Origin: Acephala macrosclerotiorum
Taxonomy: Eukaryota; Ascomycota; Leotiomycetes; Helotiales; Mollisiaceae
NCBI GenBank assembly: GCA_014904845.1
Contig: MU119255.1
Span: 186,001-250,000 of the forward strand
Length of the DNA stretch: 64,000 nucleotides
Direction: 5' to 3'
Positions 33,401-43,490 of this stretch are shown piece by piece. The notes beneath the pieces were generated by a model. The model was not told the origin of the DNA. It was given only the letters and a program-made list of their open reading frames with translations, and did no database searches. Numbering within the stretch: the first letter of the stretch is position 1; every line of letters begins with the position of its first letter. The position numbers and the translations under genes are program-made.

Positions 33401-35625
33401 CCGGAAATAGGGATGACGAGTTGAAACAATGGGCAAAAGACCTGATTCGAGTTGTTGGAAGGTTTGGAAATATATTGACACAAAGTCCGATGTCAGTTTA
33501 TCAGTATACCGTTCCCTTCTGTCCAAGAGGATCGATAATCAGCCGAACATACCCACAAATGAGTGGTCTCTCAATCGTGGGGATATCAAGTGACGCGTGG
33601 GACGATTGCCTTGCACGACTCACAATTGGAAACGATGAGTACGCGTCTCAAGTCCTTTGCAAGGGAATGTACTTTGTTACCTTGATCGAAAGAGGTGTGC
33701 TGGTTGTCTGGCACGCGGAATCGTGTGCAGAAGCCAGGAGAATTGACCACGGGGAGTGGATATCTGTTATGGAATGCAGCAGGGTCTCATCAATAGTCGT
33801 CACAGCAGGGATGAAAACGATCCGAGCATGGGACATTACTACCGGCGATGAGATTTTCTGCATGCCCAAATTGTATTCGCGGCGCATTCTCGCGCTTTCC
33901 CTTGGTATCACGGACGACGAGCTCTTTATTGGATATGATGACGCCTCGATCCAATGCGTCGACCTAACAAGCTACACAGAGAAGTGGAAAATCCTTCTCA
34001 AGGAGCCCGGTGATTCGGAGCATCTTTGTCCGCACCTTATCTCATTTAGTCCTGACAACTCCCTAGTTCTCATCGGCTATCGTGGGAGACCAATGTTGGT
34101 ATGGAGTCTTGACTCGCCTACCCGGGGGCCGCAAAAATGCATCCGCCCAGAAGACAGATATGGCAGACATCATAATACTTGGAAAGCTGGTACCCCAGAA
34201 TGCGTCGTGTGGAGACCCGACCTATTAGTAGTTCTCATAATCTACAACGACAACGCTCTGTTCGAGTGGAACATTGAGGATGACACGCAACGAGAGATTT
34301 CCGAGATCGGGGCTCGCGAGATGGCTCTCAGCCCCGATGGCAACCTTCTCCTCACGAGCGACTATACAGGGACCCTAAGAGTGTGGACAGTCCCCGAATT
34401 TCGACTTACGTACCAGCTTCAGGAGGATGATATGGTTCGCAGCCTTGCATTCAGCCCAGATGGGCAACGATTCTATGACATCCGAGGGCCATTGTGTAAT
34501 GTGTGGGAGCCTGATGCGCTTATTCGGCCAGATGACCTCGATCGAGAAGAGCTTTCGAGCACGCAAGATACAACATTCTCCGAGGCAATCTCTTCAGCTA
34601 ACGAGGCAGGACGTGCTCAGATCACTGCTTTAATTTGTGATACTGAAGATAGATTTTACTGCTGCGGAAAAGATGGTGGGGCCGTGGTTCTCCATAACAT
34701 AAGGACAGGAAAGAAAATTCGCAAAGTCTACGGTCACGCTGCCATATCTTCAATCATTGAGATGGCCTGGTCGACATCTGGAAAGTATATTGCATCTGCC
34801 GATGACTGTGGTTGGGTGATTGCCAAGAGGTTACGAAAACCAACCACCCAATTGAACAGCTGGGCTGTGTACCCGTTGCTCGACTTTCGTCCAGGTGAAG
34901 CGATTTCGCAATTACTGTTCGGCTCATCGGAGGAGTATCTTCTAGTGTCAAGCTCTACTCGTGATTGGGTGTGGAGTTTGCAACACAAGAAGGAAGTTTG
35001 CGTGTCGGAGCATCCTACCATGGCAGGAAAATGGGTAAACCATCCACTAATTGCAGACCAACTTATCTGTATTGAGTCTGGAGAAGTCCGGTTATTCTCT
35101 TGGGGTACACTGAAGGAGATACGCAGGACTGCTTTGAATGGCATCGAGGAGAGCACAGAGGATGACAATAGTCAGAACATTCCCGGTCTGAATCGCTTAA
35201 GCCTCCAGCGTACCACTTCAGAAAACCCCCTATCGATCGAGCGGGCTATCCAGGTGCACTCTACGCAAATCATTTTTGAAGTCTCCCCTAACATGGGATC
35301 TAAGGGCACGGACATTTCTCGCCGGACAGTCATGCTTCTTGACATTCCATCACTGCGAAAGGAGCCAATAATCATATGCCAGTCGGGACAAGCGAACCGC
35401 TTGATCGGCAGCTTCCATGGACATGTCGTGTTTTTGGACCATCAGTACTGCTTCTGCACCTGGGACCTGCGTAATGGGGCCACTTCCCTCAAGAGGCATT
35501 TCTTTTTGCCCAAGGACTGGCTGAGTCCTGGGATGCTGAACCTTTGCATCGTGAATAGTCACGGGACTATATTATGTCCCAAGAACGGCGAGGTGGCTAT
35601 TATTCGAGCCGGCATCAAGTTCTAG
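30419..35625 (+). CDS. NLR/STAND protein: alpha/beta hydrolase - NACHT - beta-propeller
   Basis: Six exons (30419-30421, 30497-31105, 31161-31211, 31265-31555, 31606-31768, 31823-35625) keep phase and give 1639 residues. The ATG is the entire coding part of exon 1, directly followed by GTAAGT. Residues about 110-330 form a SesB-like hydrolase: VDLIFVHGLGGASIRTW, FGYEAD, the nucleophile elbow VMHSMGGLVVKKAY (Ser213) and MLFLATPHRGSSYAD. A NACHT module follows with P-loop WLTGLPAAGKSILSS (about 443) and Walker B IYWILDGLDEAD (about 545). From about 943 to the end are divergent WD40-like blades, such as TIRAWDITTGDE, SPDGNLLLTSDYTGTLRVW and KVYGHAAISS. In fungi such NLRs act in non-self recognition and programmed cell death; the ligand-sensing propeller and effector hydrolase roles are from the family. 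All motifs look intact. The gene ends 15 bp before an AT-rich mutated block. Confidence 0.9.
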
Positions 35626-35639
35626 CGGGTTCCTCTTTT

Positions 35640-36770
35640 TGCTCAAACGAATATTAAATATTTTTCCATGGGTATAATATTTTATAACGCGTAATAATAA
35701 CGTATTTTCTTTTCGATTAAAAATTATATTATAACGAATAAAATAATAATTAATAAATTTTAATTTAATAATAAATTTTTTTTTTTAATATAATTAAATC
35801 GATTAAAAAATTTAAAACGTTTAAATTAATTAAAATATATTAAATTTTTTAATTATAAATATATTATATAAATAAAATAAAAATTAATTATTTTATTAAA
35901 TTTAAAATTTTAAAAATAATACGATTTAAAAAAATTTTAAATTAAAATTTTTTTTTTTATAAAATAAAATATATTTTAATATACGTATAATAAAATTAAT
36001 TAAAAATTAATTAATTAAAAAAATAATATATTAATTTAATTATTATTAAATTTTTAATTAAATTAAAATTTATTAATATTATTTTATTTTATATAATTTA
36101 AAAACTTTTATTTAATATTTTTTAAATATATAAATTATAATTAATTTAATTTTAATTATAAATTTATTATTTATATAATTTAAAAAATAAATATTAATAT
36201 TATAAATTATATATTAATTAATTATTAATAATTATATATAATATTTATATAATTATATTTTATTTTATATTATAAACGAAATTAAAAACAAAAAAATAAA
36301 ATACGAAATAATTATTCGATTTATATAATTCGTATTATATAAATTATACATTTAAAAAAATTATTATTAATATTATTTTATATAATTTTTTTTATTAAAT
36401 ATTAAATAACGTTTTAATTTTTATATAAATTAGTTTTTAATATAATTATTTTAAAAATTTAAATAATACGTTTTTTTATTACGAAATTTATATTAATTTC
36501 GATTTTAAATATAAAATCGAAAAATTCGTTTAAATTTTTAAAAAGTTTTAAAATATAATATATATAATTTTTAAAGTTTTTTAATAATTTAATTTTTTAA
36601 ATTTATATTTTATTTAATAAAAAAATAATTTAAAAATTATATATATATATTAATTATTATTTTAACGCTAATTACTTGGATATTAAATCGATAATATTAA
36701 CTAATTAAAATATTACAATTATCGACTTTTATTTTTATAGCGTCGTCGAATTATAAAGGTAAATCGAGTT
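35640..36770. repeat. AT-rich RIP-type block A
   Basis: Composition drops abruptly after the NLR stop. The block is almost pure A/T, and nearly every remaining C or G is part of a CpG. No reading frame survives. The composition fits a repeat destroyed by RIP-like cytosine mutation; the identity of the original repeat cannot be read. Confidence 0.75.
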
Positions 36771-36783
36771 CGTTGACTATCGA

Positions 36784-37521
36784 CTAAGGAAAAAGATTAT
36801 ATATACTATTTCTATTAATCTTTACTCGTTCTAAATCCACCGTCCCTTTTCTTAATGCTATCGCGGCTTTGGTATACAACATGCGGCTCCTGTTATTATC
36901 AGGGTCCCTCCTGAAACCGCCCCGAGATCTTTGTCGGAGAACGGCATTTTCTCTCCTTGCGGCATTAAAACTTGTCTTGTTCCTACGTGTGGCCTCAGTC
37001 TGGCTGACTGGTGTTGAGCGCTCGTTTCGATGATCTGCAATGCGATCACACCGTGTACTAGTGACTAGGGTGGCCGCTCTTGTCGTCCTCTCTTGCATAT
37101 CTCTTAGTTCCGAAACCTCTAGGCGCTCTAACTCGCGTGCCTCCTCGGCCTCTTCAAACTCTCGTGCTTGGAAATCATTCCAAATGACAGAAGGAGGGTT
37201 TCCTGAAATTGAAAAGGCCTTCCGGGTAAGCGTCGAAGGTTCTCGATAAGAGACACACTGGTGTTTGCGAGAGGACTGGTTTGCAGAAGAGACTTTCTTG
37301 GCAGATGAAGGACTCTCAGGCTGAGGCACAGAGCTGCTATGAGCAAACATGAAGTTGCATTTGTCGTAGTGAATTGGCTGTATAGTGTCACCCAAAGATT
37401 GGGGAACTTGAGTCTCTCGTTCAAGGAAAGGGCCACACAACTGGTAAAATTTAAACTCCATTTCTGGCTGAATTACCCATTGGCATGGGACTCTCGGAAG
37501 GCGACGTTTGTTAGCAATCAT
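36784..37521 (-). CDS. Hypothetical protein in AT-rich island
   Basis: A 245-codon frame on the minus strand is preserved inside an island of ordinary composition (36.77-37.72 kb) flanked by AT-rich blocks. The product begins MIANKRRLPRVPCQWVIQ, has a Ser/Pro-rich middle and an acidic, probably coiled-coil stretch (REFEEAEEARELERLEVSEL). It ends in a basic Arg/Asn-rich region. There is no signal peptide or membrane segment. I do not recognise the family. It may be a host gene spared between repeats or the remnant of a transposon accessory gene. The intact length argues against heavy mutation. Confidence 0.45.
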   Translation of the reverse strand: MIANKRRLPRVPCQWVIQPEMEFKFYQLCGPFLERETQVPQSLGDTIQPIHYDKCNFMFAHSSSVPQPESPSSAKKVSSANQSSRKHQCVSYREPSTLTRKAFSISGNPPSVIWNDFQAREFEEAEEARELERLEVSELRDMQERTTRAATLVTSTRCDRIADHRNERSTPVSQTEATRRNKTSFNAARRENAVLRQRSRGGFRRDPDNNRSRMLYTKAAIALRKGTVDLERVKINRNSIYNLFP

Positions 37522-37721
37522 GAACTTAGGCTGCTCTCTTTTAGAATCGTGTAGTAAAAACTTTACGAATTTTAATCTTTATATATTAGTATTGCAAATA
37601 CTTTTTAATAAGTCATTTATAAACTTCGCAAACGCTTATTTGAGAACTTGGGGACTTTTACAAGCACGTAGTGACCAAGCAAATGCCTTTTCCAGGGCTT
37701 AGAATCGTTTTAATAGTTGGT

Positions 37722-38640
37722 TTAATTAAAAGCTACTTAGGCGTACGAAATACGTTTTTGAAAATAGAATTTATATTGGAATTAATAATTGGACCGCGAA
37801 TAAATTTAAAAAATAAACGAAACTTTATTAAAAGATTAATATTTTTAATAATAAAAATTAAAAAAATAATAAATAAATTATAATTATTATTTAAATATAA
37901 TTTATAAAATATATATATAAAATAATTTTTTTTAAAAATTAATTAAATTTAAAAAGAAATATTTAATTACTATAATTAATTTAATTAATTACAAAATTAA
38001 ATTTTAATATTTTAAATAAAAATGTACTTTTAATAAAATTTTATATTATTAAATTTTTTTTAAAAAAATTTCGTTTTTTATATCGAATTATTATAATTAT
38101 TTTAATATTTTAATATTTTAAATAAAAATATTATAATCGATTTAATTAATATATAATTATAAAAATATTTAATATTTTTTAATAAATTAATTAAATCGTT
38201 ATATTTAAATTAATAAATAAATATAAAAATATATAAAAAAAATTTATTTTAATTAAAAAAAATTCTTTAATATATATTTTATTTTATAAATCTTTTAATT
38301 AAATATTAAAATATAATATTTATACGCGTAAAAAATATTAAAAATTTAAATTAAAATATAATTATATAATTATTATATAAGATATATTATTCATAAATCG
38401 TTAATATTATTAATAATTAATTATATATTTAAATATAATTTTATATATTAATAAAAATAAAAATATAAAAATTTATATTTTTAATATTAAATTTATTTTC
38501 AAGTTTAAATAATAAATTATTATTATATAATATTTATATAATTTATACTTTTTAAAGTAAATATATTATTTGCTATTTATAAAACGTTAAAAATACTATA
38601 CTTTTTTATACTCAGAGTTTAAAGTAAATACAGCTAGAAT
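37722..38640. repeat. AT-rich RIP-type block B
   Basis: Same character as block A: almost no C or G outside CpG, no reading frames, many A and T homopolymers. It separates the 245-codon island gene from the membrane protein gene. Confidence 0.75.
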
Positions 38641-38672
38641 GTAGTCTATTACTATTTACCTAGTAAGTTGAC

Positions 38673-40630
38673 CTAGACTGGCGGATGGTGAATTGATGGC
38701 ATTTCGTGGCTGTCACTGTATTCGCTGATATCAATGTTTCTCAGTCCCGAACGCCGTTTTGCAAAGCCGATCACCCATATCCACTTCAGCGGGTCCCAAG
38801 AGCCTTTAAATACAGATATGATAAACGCCTTCACGACGCCCAAGCAGCGACCGACTTTCCGAGCGTGCCTCTGAAGCCTCTTCCATGCGGCTTGACATAC
38901 TGCTCGCAAACGTCCAAAAGTTAGCTTAACTGCACGAATTGGTTTCTCTATGTAGGTCAACAGGAACACCAGGGCAATGCCCCCCAACGATGCCATGAAC
39001 CCGATGAAGTTGACGTTTGTGTAGTTGTCGTCGAGATATAATATCTTATCACAGATCCAGCTAGTGTTGGCGAAGTCACAGAGAGGATTAATCGATTCCC
39101 GCCTGTTTTCGCCCTGGCTGCTCGTCAGCATACTGAACTTGACTGTGAGAAAGGCTTGGCTGAACCAAGCCTTCACTTCCCAATGCCATTGCTGTTCCGG
39201 TCTAGTAGGGGGTTGTGCGAAGCTGTCTTTCAGCGGATAGTCACGAACAGTCATTGCACTCCACTCGTGGCTAGCCAAGAAATACTTGAGTGAGGTTGTT
39301 TCCATGAGCATGCTCAGTGGACGGAGGTCCTCGGGATTCCCGTCTGGCTGCCCACTCTGTATATCGGTGGGGCTCCCCATTGAGTACAGATGGCAGGCGA
39401 GCATAGCTGGTACTGCTCAACGCAAGCAATAGCAGTCGTGGTTGAGCCGAATATGTTGTACACATCGTCGACTCCATATTTCAGCATTCCTTCTCTCCAC
39501 GATGCGAAGTATGGCGTACTATCGACACCGACTGAATAGTGGAACAAGACCACAAAAACATCGCCGTCGTCTCGTTTCAGACCCGGATGGAAGTTCTCGT
39601 AGATCCCTCCAGCATCGGTCTTATCAAGTAGAGGATACACAACCTTGTCATAGACCATGCCGAAGTCCAGCTTGAAAGGTCCACGACTCGTATGGAGAAG
39701 AGAATTGGTGTTGTAATGCCTTGTTTGCCCGACCGCCGCCCAGGTCTCTGTCTTGTTGATCTGCAAATACGGATAGCCGACCCAGAAAACAGTAGCGTTG
39801 TGGCCGATCTCTATTTTTTTCGTGGTAAACTTCTTGACGTGGACGGGAGCGCATGTTACCCTGTGGCTTAAGTGCATATTCCGGTTTGCGTTGAGGCTGT
39901 ACTCCGACGGTAGCGCATCGAGGTATTCGATCCGAAGAGCCTGGTTATATACTGATGTGAATGAGCACCTTGAATCCTCGGTCCCTGAGTCGCAGTGATC
40001 CTGCAGCCAAGAAGGCATAAAGTTTGCGCAGGTGAACTCTGCAAATGGGCAGTCGAAATGCAGCGAGGTGCGAAATCGGTTCTTTGCTGGAACAATCCGC
40101 GACATGTAAGTGCAGGAGTCCCCGTTAGCTGAGTAGTTGACATGGCACTGCTCGTAAAAACTGCCGGCTAGCTGAGAGGCAACGTTGGTATACGTATGAA
40201 GCCCGTCGCACTCTTGCGAGCCTAAGGCTTGCACGGTAGCCGGCCCAGATCCGGCCGTTAGACAGTAGGGTATGACTGCACTCAGGACTAGAAACAAGAG
40301 GGAGTTGATGATTGATGCCAGGCCAAACAGTGGGGAGACATGATGTATGTCTTTGTTACCAAATATCAGCCTCTTAACGGCTTGAACTTGAGTCAAGTCG
40401 TGCAAGGGTGAATGGGGATCTGGTAGTTCGAAAGATTTCTTTAGGGCTTGCTTGAGGAAGTATCGGGTAATGATCCACCATCTTGTTTGGGTGAAAGCAA
40501 TCAATATGCCTAGCAAAGTCAAGACAGCCAAGGATTGGAGACCGCTGAGCGTTAAAACGAGATTCAAGTAAGATTCCTGGCTTGAATCCCGCCAAATGAA
40601 TTGATATGGGGCGACCGAGTTCAGGGCCAT
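38673..40630 (-). pseudogene. Large multi-span membrane protein, one frameshift
   Basis: A minus-strand frame of 438 codons starts at 40630 (MALNSVAPYQFIWRDSSQES). It has hydrophobic segments near the N-terminus (LTLSGLQSLAVLTLLGILIA and LASIINSLLFLVLSAVIPYC) and a long cysteine-containing, presumably extracellular domain. It continues in a second frame (to 38673) carrying SLKYFLASHEWSAMTVRDYP, a membrane segment (FIGFMASLGGIALVFLLTYI) and a basic tail. The two frames overlap around 39340-39400, where both encode plausible protein. A single indel near 39376 (the GCCCCACC run) would join them into about 670 residues. It resembles uncharacterised fungal membrane proteins in layout only. Either it is a recent pseudogene or the indel is an assembly error. 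No RIP-type stops are visible. Confidence 0.6.
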
Positions 40631-41118
40631 TGGCGATTCGACGCAGTTGTCTAGGTACCTTTGTTACCACGATGAAAAGGATCAATAAGGCAAAGATGGC
40701 GGTAGAGTATAAGTTCGCGAGCGATACAAGAAAATATAAGACGTCGCGGAGCTGTAGACCGTCCCGATTGATTTATTTTAGGAGGCACTGCCGCGTCAGC
40801 ATCGCCCTTTTGAAAGTGACTAAAATTGATTTCTCTACCAAAGTCGGGCGTTGCGCCCATAATTTGTGGCGTTTTATACCCTCCTTTCGAGATCGTCCCC
40901 GCCTATACCTACCAACCCCAAAAGTTCCCTCTCAAGTTAACTAGCCCTCACCTACTACGGTAAGGTCCTTGCAACTTTCACCTTTCTCTTCGCAGACCTC
41001 AGTCCACAAATGACACGGAGAAAGTGAATTTAGAAGACTTTAGCTTGCTAGCTACGTATAAGATGGACCGCTTCGCTCCAGTTCTTGCCACTCACGTCGA
41101 CACACACTTCAAGGGACT

Positions 41119-41623
41119 ATGGTGTGGGGTTGCATAAGCCATGGTGCCAAATCAGAGCTCATTGTTTTTGACAAGAAGGTCATAAGCAATGGCAAAAAAA
41201 GTGTGGATGCACAAGCTTATTGTGACCATATTCTCCCCTCTTTTCATGACTTCTGGCTTATGATTGAGCTGCTAGAAGAGGACAGAGATGAGGACTATTT
41301 GCTTGTTTATTGCATGCAAAACAATGCTCCTATTCACAAGGCGCGTAAGACCAAGCAATGGATTAAAAAAAAAGGTATACTATTCTTTGATTAGCCAACT
41401 AATTCACTTGACTTTAATCCCATTGAGCATATCTGGTCTATTCTCAAAATGAGAGTCAGAAGAAGGCTAAGGAGAGAAAGGTGGGATGTGGAGAATCTGG
41501 TGGAATTTGCACTAGCAGAATAAGAGCTGATTCTACAAGAGGAGATTGATTGGATCATTGATTCCATAAAAGAAAGGATTCAAGCAGTTATTGCCGCAGA
41601 AAGAGGACATACTCGATTCTAGG
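41119..41623 (+). pseudogene. Tc1/mariner transposase C-terminal relic
   Basis: A DDE-3 type transposase can be followed in one frame through two stops: MVWGCISHGAKSELIVFD, YCMQNNAPIHKARKT, then stop, PTNSLDFNPIEHIWSILKMR and a helical C-terminus. The usual M-Q/E-D-N-A-P motif reads M-Q-N-N, so a catalytic Asp is Asn. The usual D-W-P motif reads D-stop-P (TGG to TAG), and another tryptophan is a stop in ALAE-stop-EL. All are G-to-A changes. The N-terminal DNA-binding part is missing or unreadable. The relic lies between the membrane protein gene and AT-rich block C. Confidence 0.75.
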
Positions 41624-41819
41624 AGTGCAGGGCTCTATTATTTTGACTTCAGCTGTAAGTGCGCATTGTCATCGGCAAATTTCAATTTGACCGGAAAATT
41701 AGCAATAATCGGGTCGACGTGCTATTCTTTGTCTAGTTAACTCTAGTTTAGAACGCCGTCTGTCGAGTCTATCAGATTGCGATTAGTCTAAGCTTAGACT
41801 AAAGTCGTTTAATCAGACT

Positions 41820-42350
41820 AATTAAATAATAGCATATTTTTTTAAACGTTTAAATATTTTAAAATTTATAAATATAAAATATTTAATAAATTTTATATTA
41901 AATTTTTTTTTAAAATTTTTTAATTAATTTTATTAAACGTATATTAAAATTTAAAATAAAAATTTTAATATTTTAATTAATTTAAATATTTTAAATAATT
42001 TTTAAATAAAAATTAATTTAATAAAATATAATATTTTTAATAATAATATTTTTATTTTTATTTTTTTAATTTTTATTTTTTTAATAATTAAAAAAATTAT
42101 AATTTTTAAAAATTTAAAAATATTTATTTTATATAAATTTATATTTTATAAAATATTTATAATATTTTATAAATATATTAATTTAATATTTTTATTTTAA
42201 AATGAATTTATTTATTTAATTTTATAATATAATTTTTTATTTTTTTAAAATAATTTATTTTATTTTTATTTTTTTATTAAATTTATATTAAATAAAATAA
42301 ATAAATAAAATATAAATATAATATTATATTTTATTTAAAATAGTAAATTA
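41820..42350. repeat. AT-rich RIP-type block C
   Basis: Short block with the same near-absence of G and C as blocks A and B, directly downstream of the mariner relic. No coding remains are visible. Confidence 0.7.
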
Positions 42351-43490
42351 CGAGACAGCAAGTCCGCATGCGGAAATCGCGATCGCTACATCAGGCAAAG
42401 CGCGCGCACGGGCTTGGCGCCGCTTTCGCGGGGTATAAGAATCTCGCGTCGCTCTATCGCTCGCTTTTCTCCCTTCTTCTTTCTTTTCCAATAGTCCAAT
42501 AATTCTTTAACTCTCTTTTTTTCGCAATGCGTGACTTACTCTTTCCATTTTTGCACGCGCCTCGTCTTCGGCCCTTCTGCCTAGTCCAGGCTCACCTGGT
42601 CGGCCGCGCTTCAACTGAGATTCATGCGTCGAGCAAAAACTCTTTCGATCGTCTCTCGCAAATTTCGATGCTACAGAACTTTCTGCGACGCTAATGACCT
42701 CTTCAGATCTGCTTCGCATTGGCTCAAATACGAGCTGAACCAGCTCTGATCGCTCTCGAACTGCCTCGCCGTCGTACTATCACTGATCCTCATGCCAGAA
42801 AACCTCCTCGGAGATTGAGATAAAGCGAGACTTGGTCTGCTCGCGTTGCGGCATAATAGTTAGTCGCGGAAATGTTTCACGACGACGCAGCCTAGCTTCT
42901 GTCTAACTGCGCCGCTGGTAGATAACGCGTCAGAAGCTTGGTGAGTTTTCCTACTTACTGTAGCGCATTTCGTATTCGTTTTGATTGCACGAATCTGAGT
43001 TGACTCGAGGCGGCAGAATCATGCGAAGCCTTTCTCAGAGGCATTACTTGAAGGAATTGCTGGAGTAACTGCCGATTGAATTGTACCAATTGCACGCATA
43101 AAAATTGAGACGTCGAACGACGGGAAACCTTCGAACGGGAATAAAGCAATATCCGAAGTCATGCGACTCTCTCTCGCGGCAATTGCCTGCATAAGAGCTG
43201 AGACGTCGACGACGAGAATACCTGAAATGTGCAAATCTGCCTAAAGCTTTCGAATGGACGGAAACGGTAGTATCCGAGGCCATACGACTTCTCTTTTTCT
43301 TCGATTATTATTGCCTCCTTATTCAGCTCTTCGCGGCCTCGCCAACGATCGAGAAAGGATACTGAGATCGGCCGATCGTAGTAGACAGCGAAGTAGAGAT
43401 AGTGGCCGCGAATAGGCGATAGGCATTTTCCGGCATAAGAACGCAAGATCAAAAGTTTCAAAGCCTTACAACTGCGGTGAATCTTTTTGT
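42351..43490. other. CpG-rich island, possibly transposon promoter/LTR remains
   Basis: An abrupt return to about 50% GC with unusually many CpG and TCGCG words, including a GGGTATAAG box near 42430 followed by a pyrimidine tract. Minus-strand frames contain two related stretches, DVSALMQAIAAR and DVSIFMRAIGTI, which reflect a tandem duplication. I recognise no protein. The TATA-like box plus repeats suggest remains of a repetitive element, but this is inference. Confidence 0.35.
43087..43310. repeat. Degenerate tandem duplication, about 95-125 bp units
   Basis: Two adjacent units share ATTGC-ACGCATAA, TTGAGACGTCGA, TTCGAACGG/TTCGAATGG, ATATCCGAAGTCATGCGACT/GTATCCGAGGCCATACGACT and a CTCTTT end. 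The second has about 30 extra bases in the middle. Divergence is high. Confidence 0.6.

Noticed and set aside
40931..41746. Terminal inverted repeats of the mariner relic (AGTTAACTAG near 40938 and 41733)
   Set aside because: The shared word is mostly the palindrome GTTAAC and the match does not extend; too weak to call.
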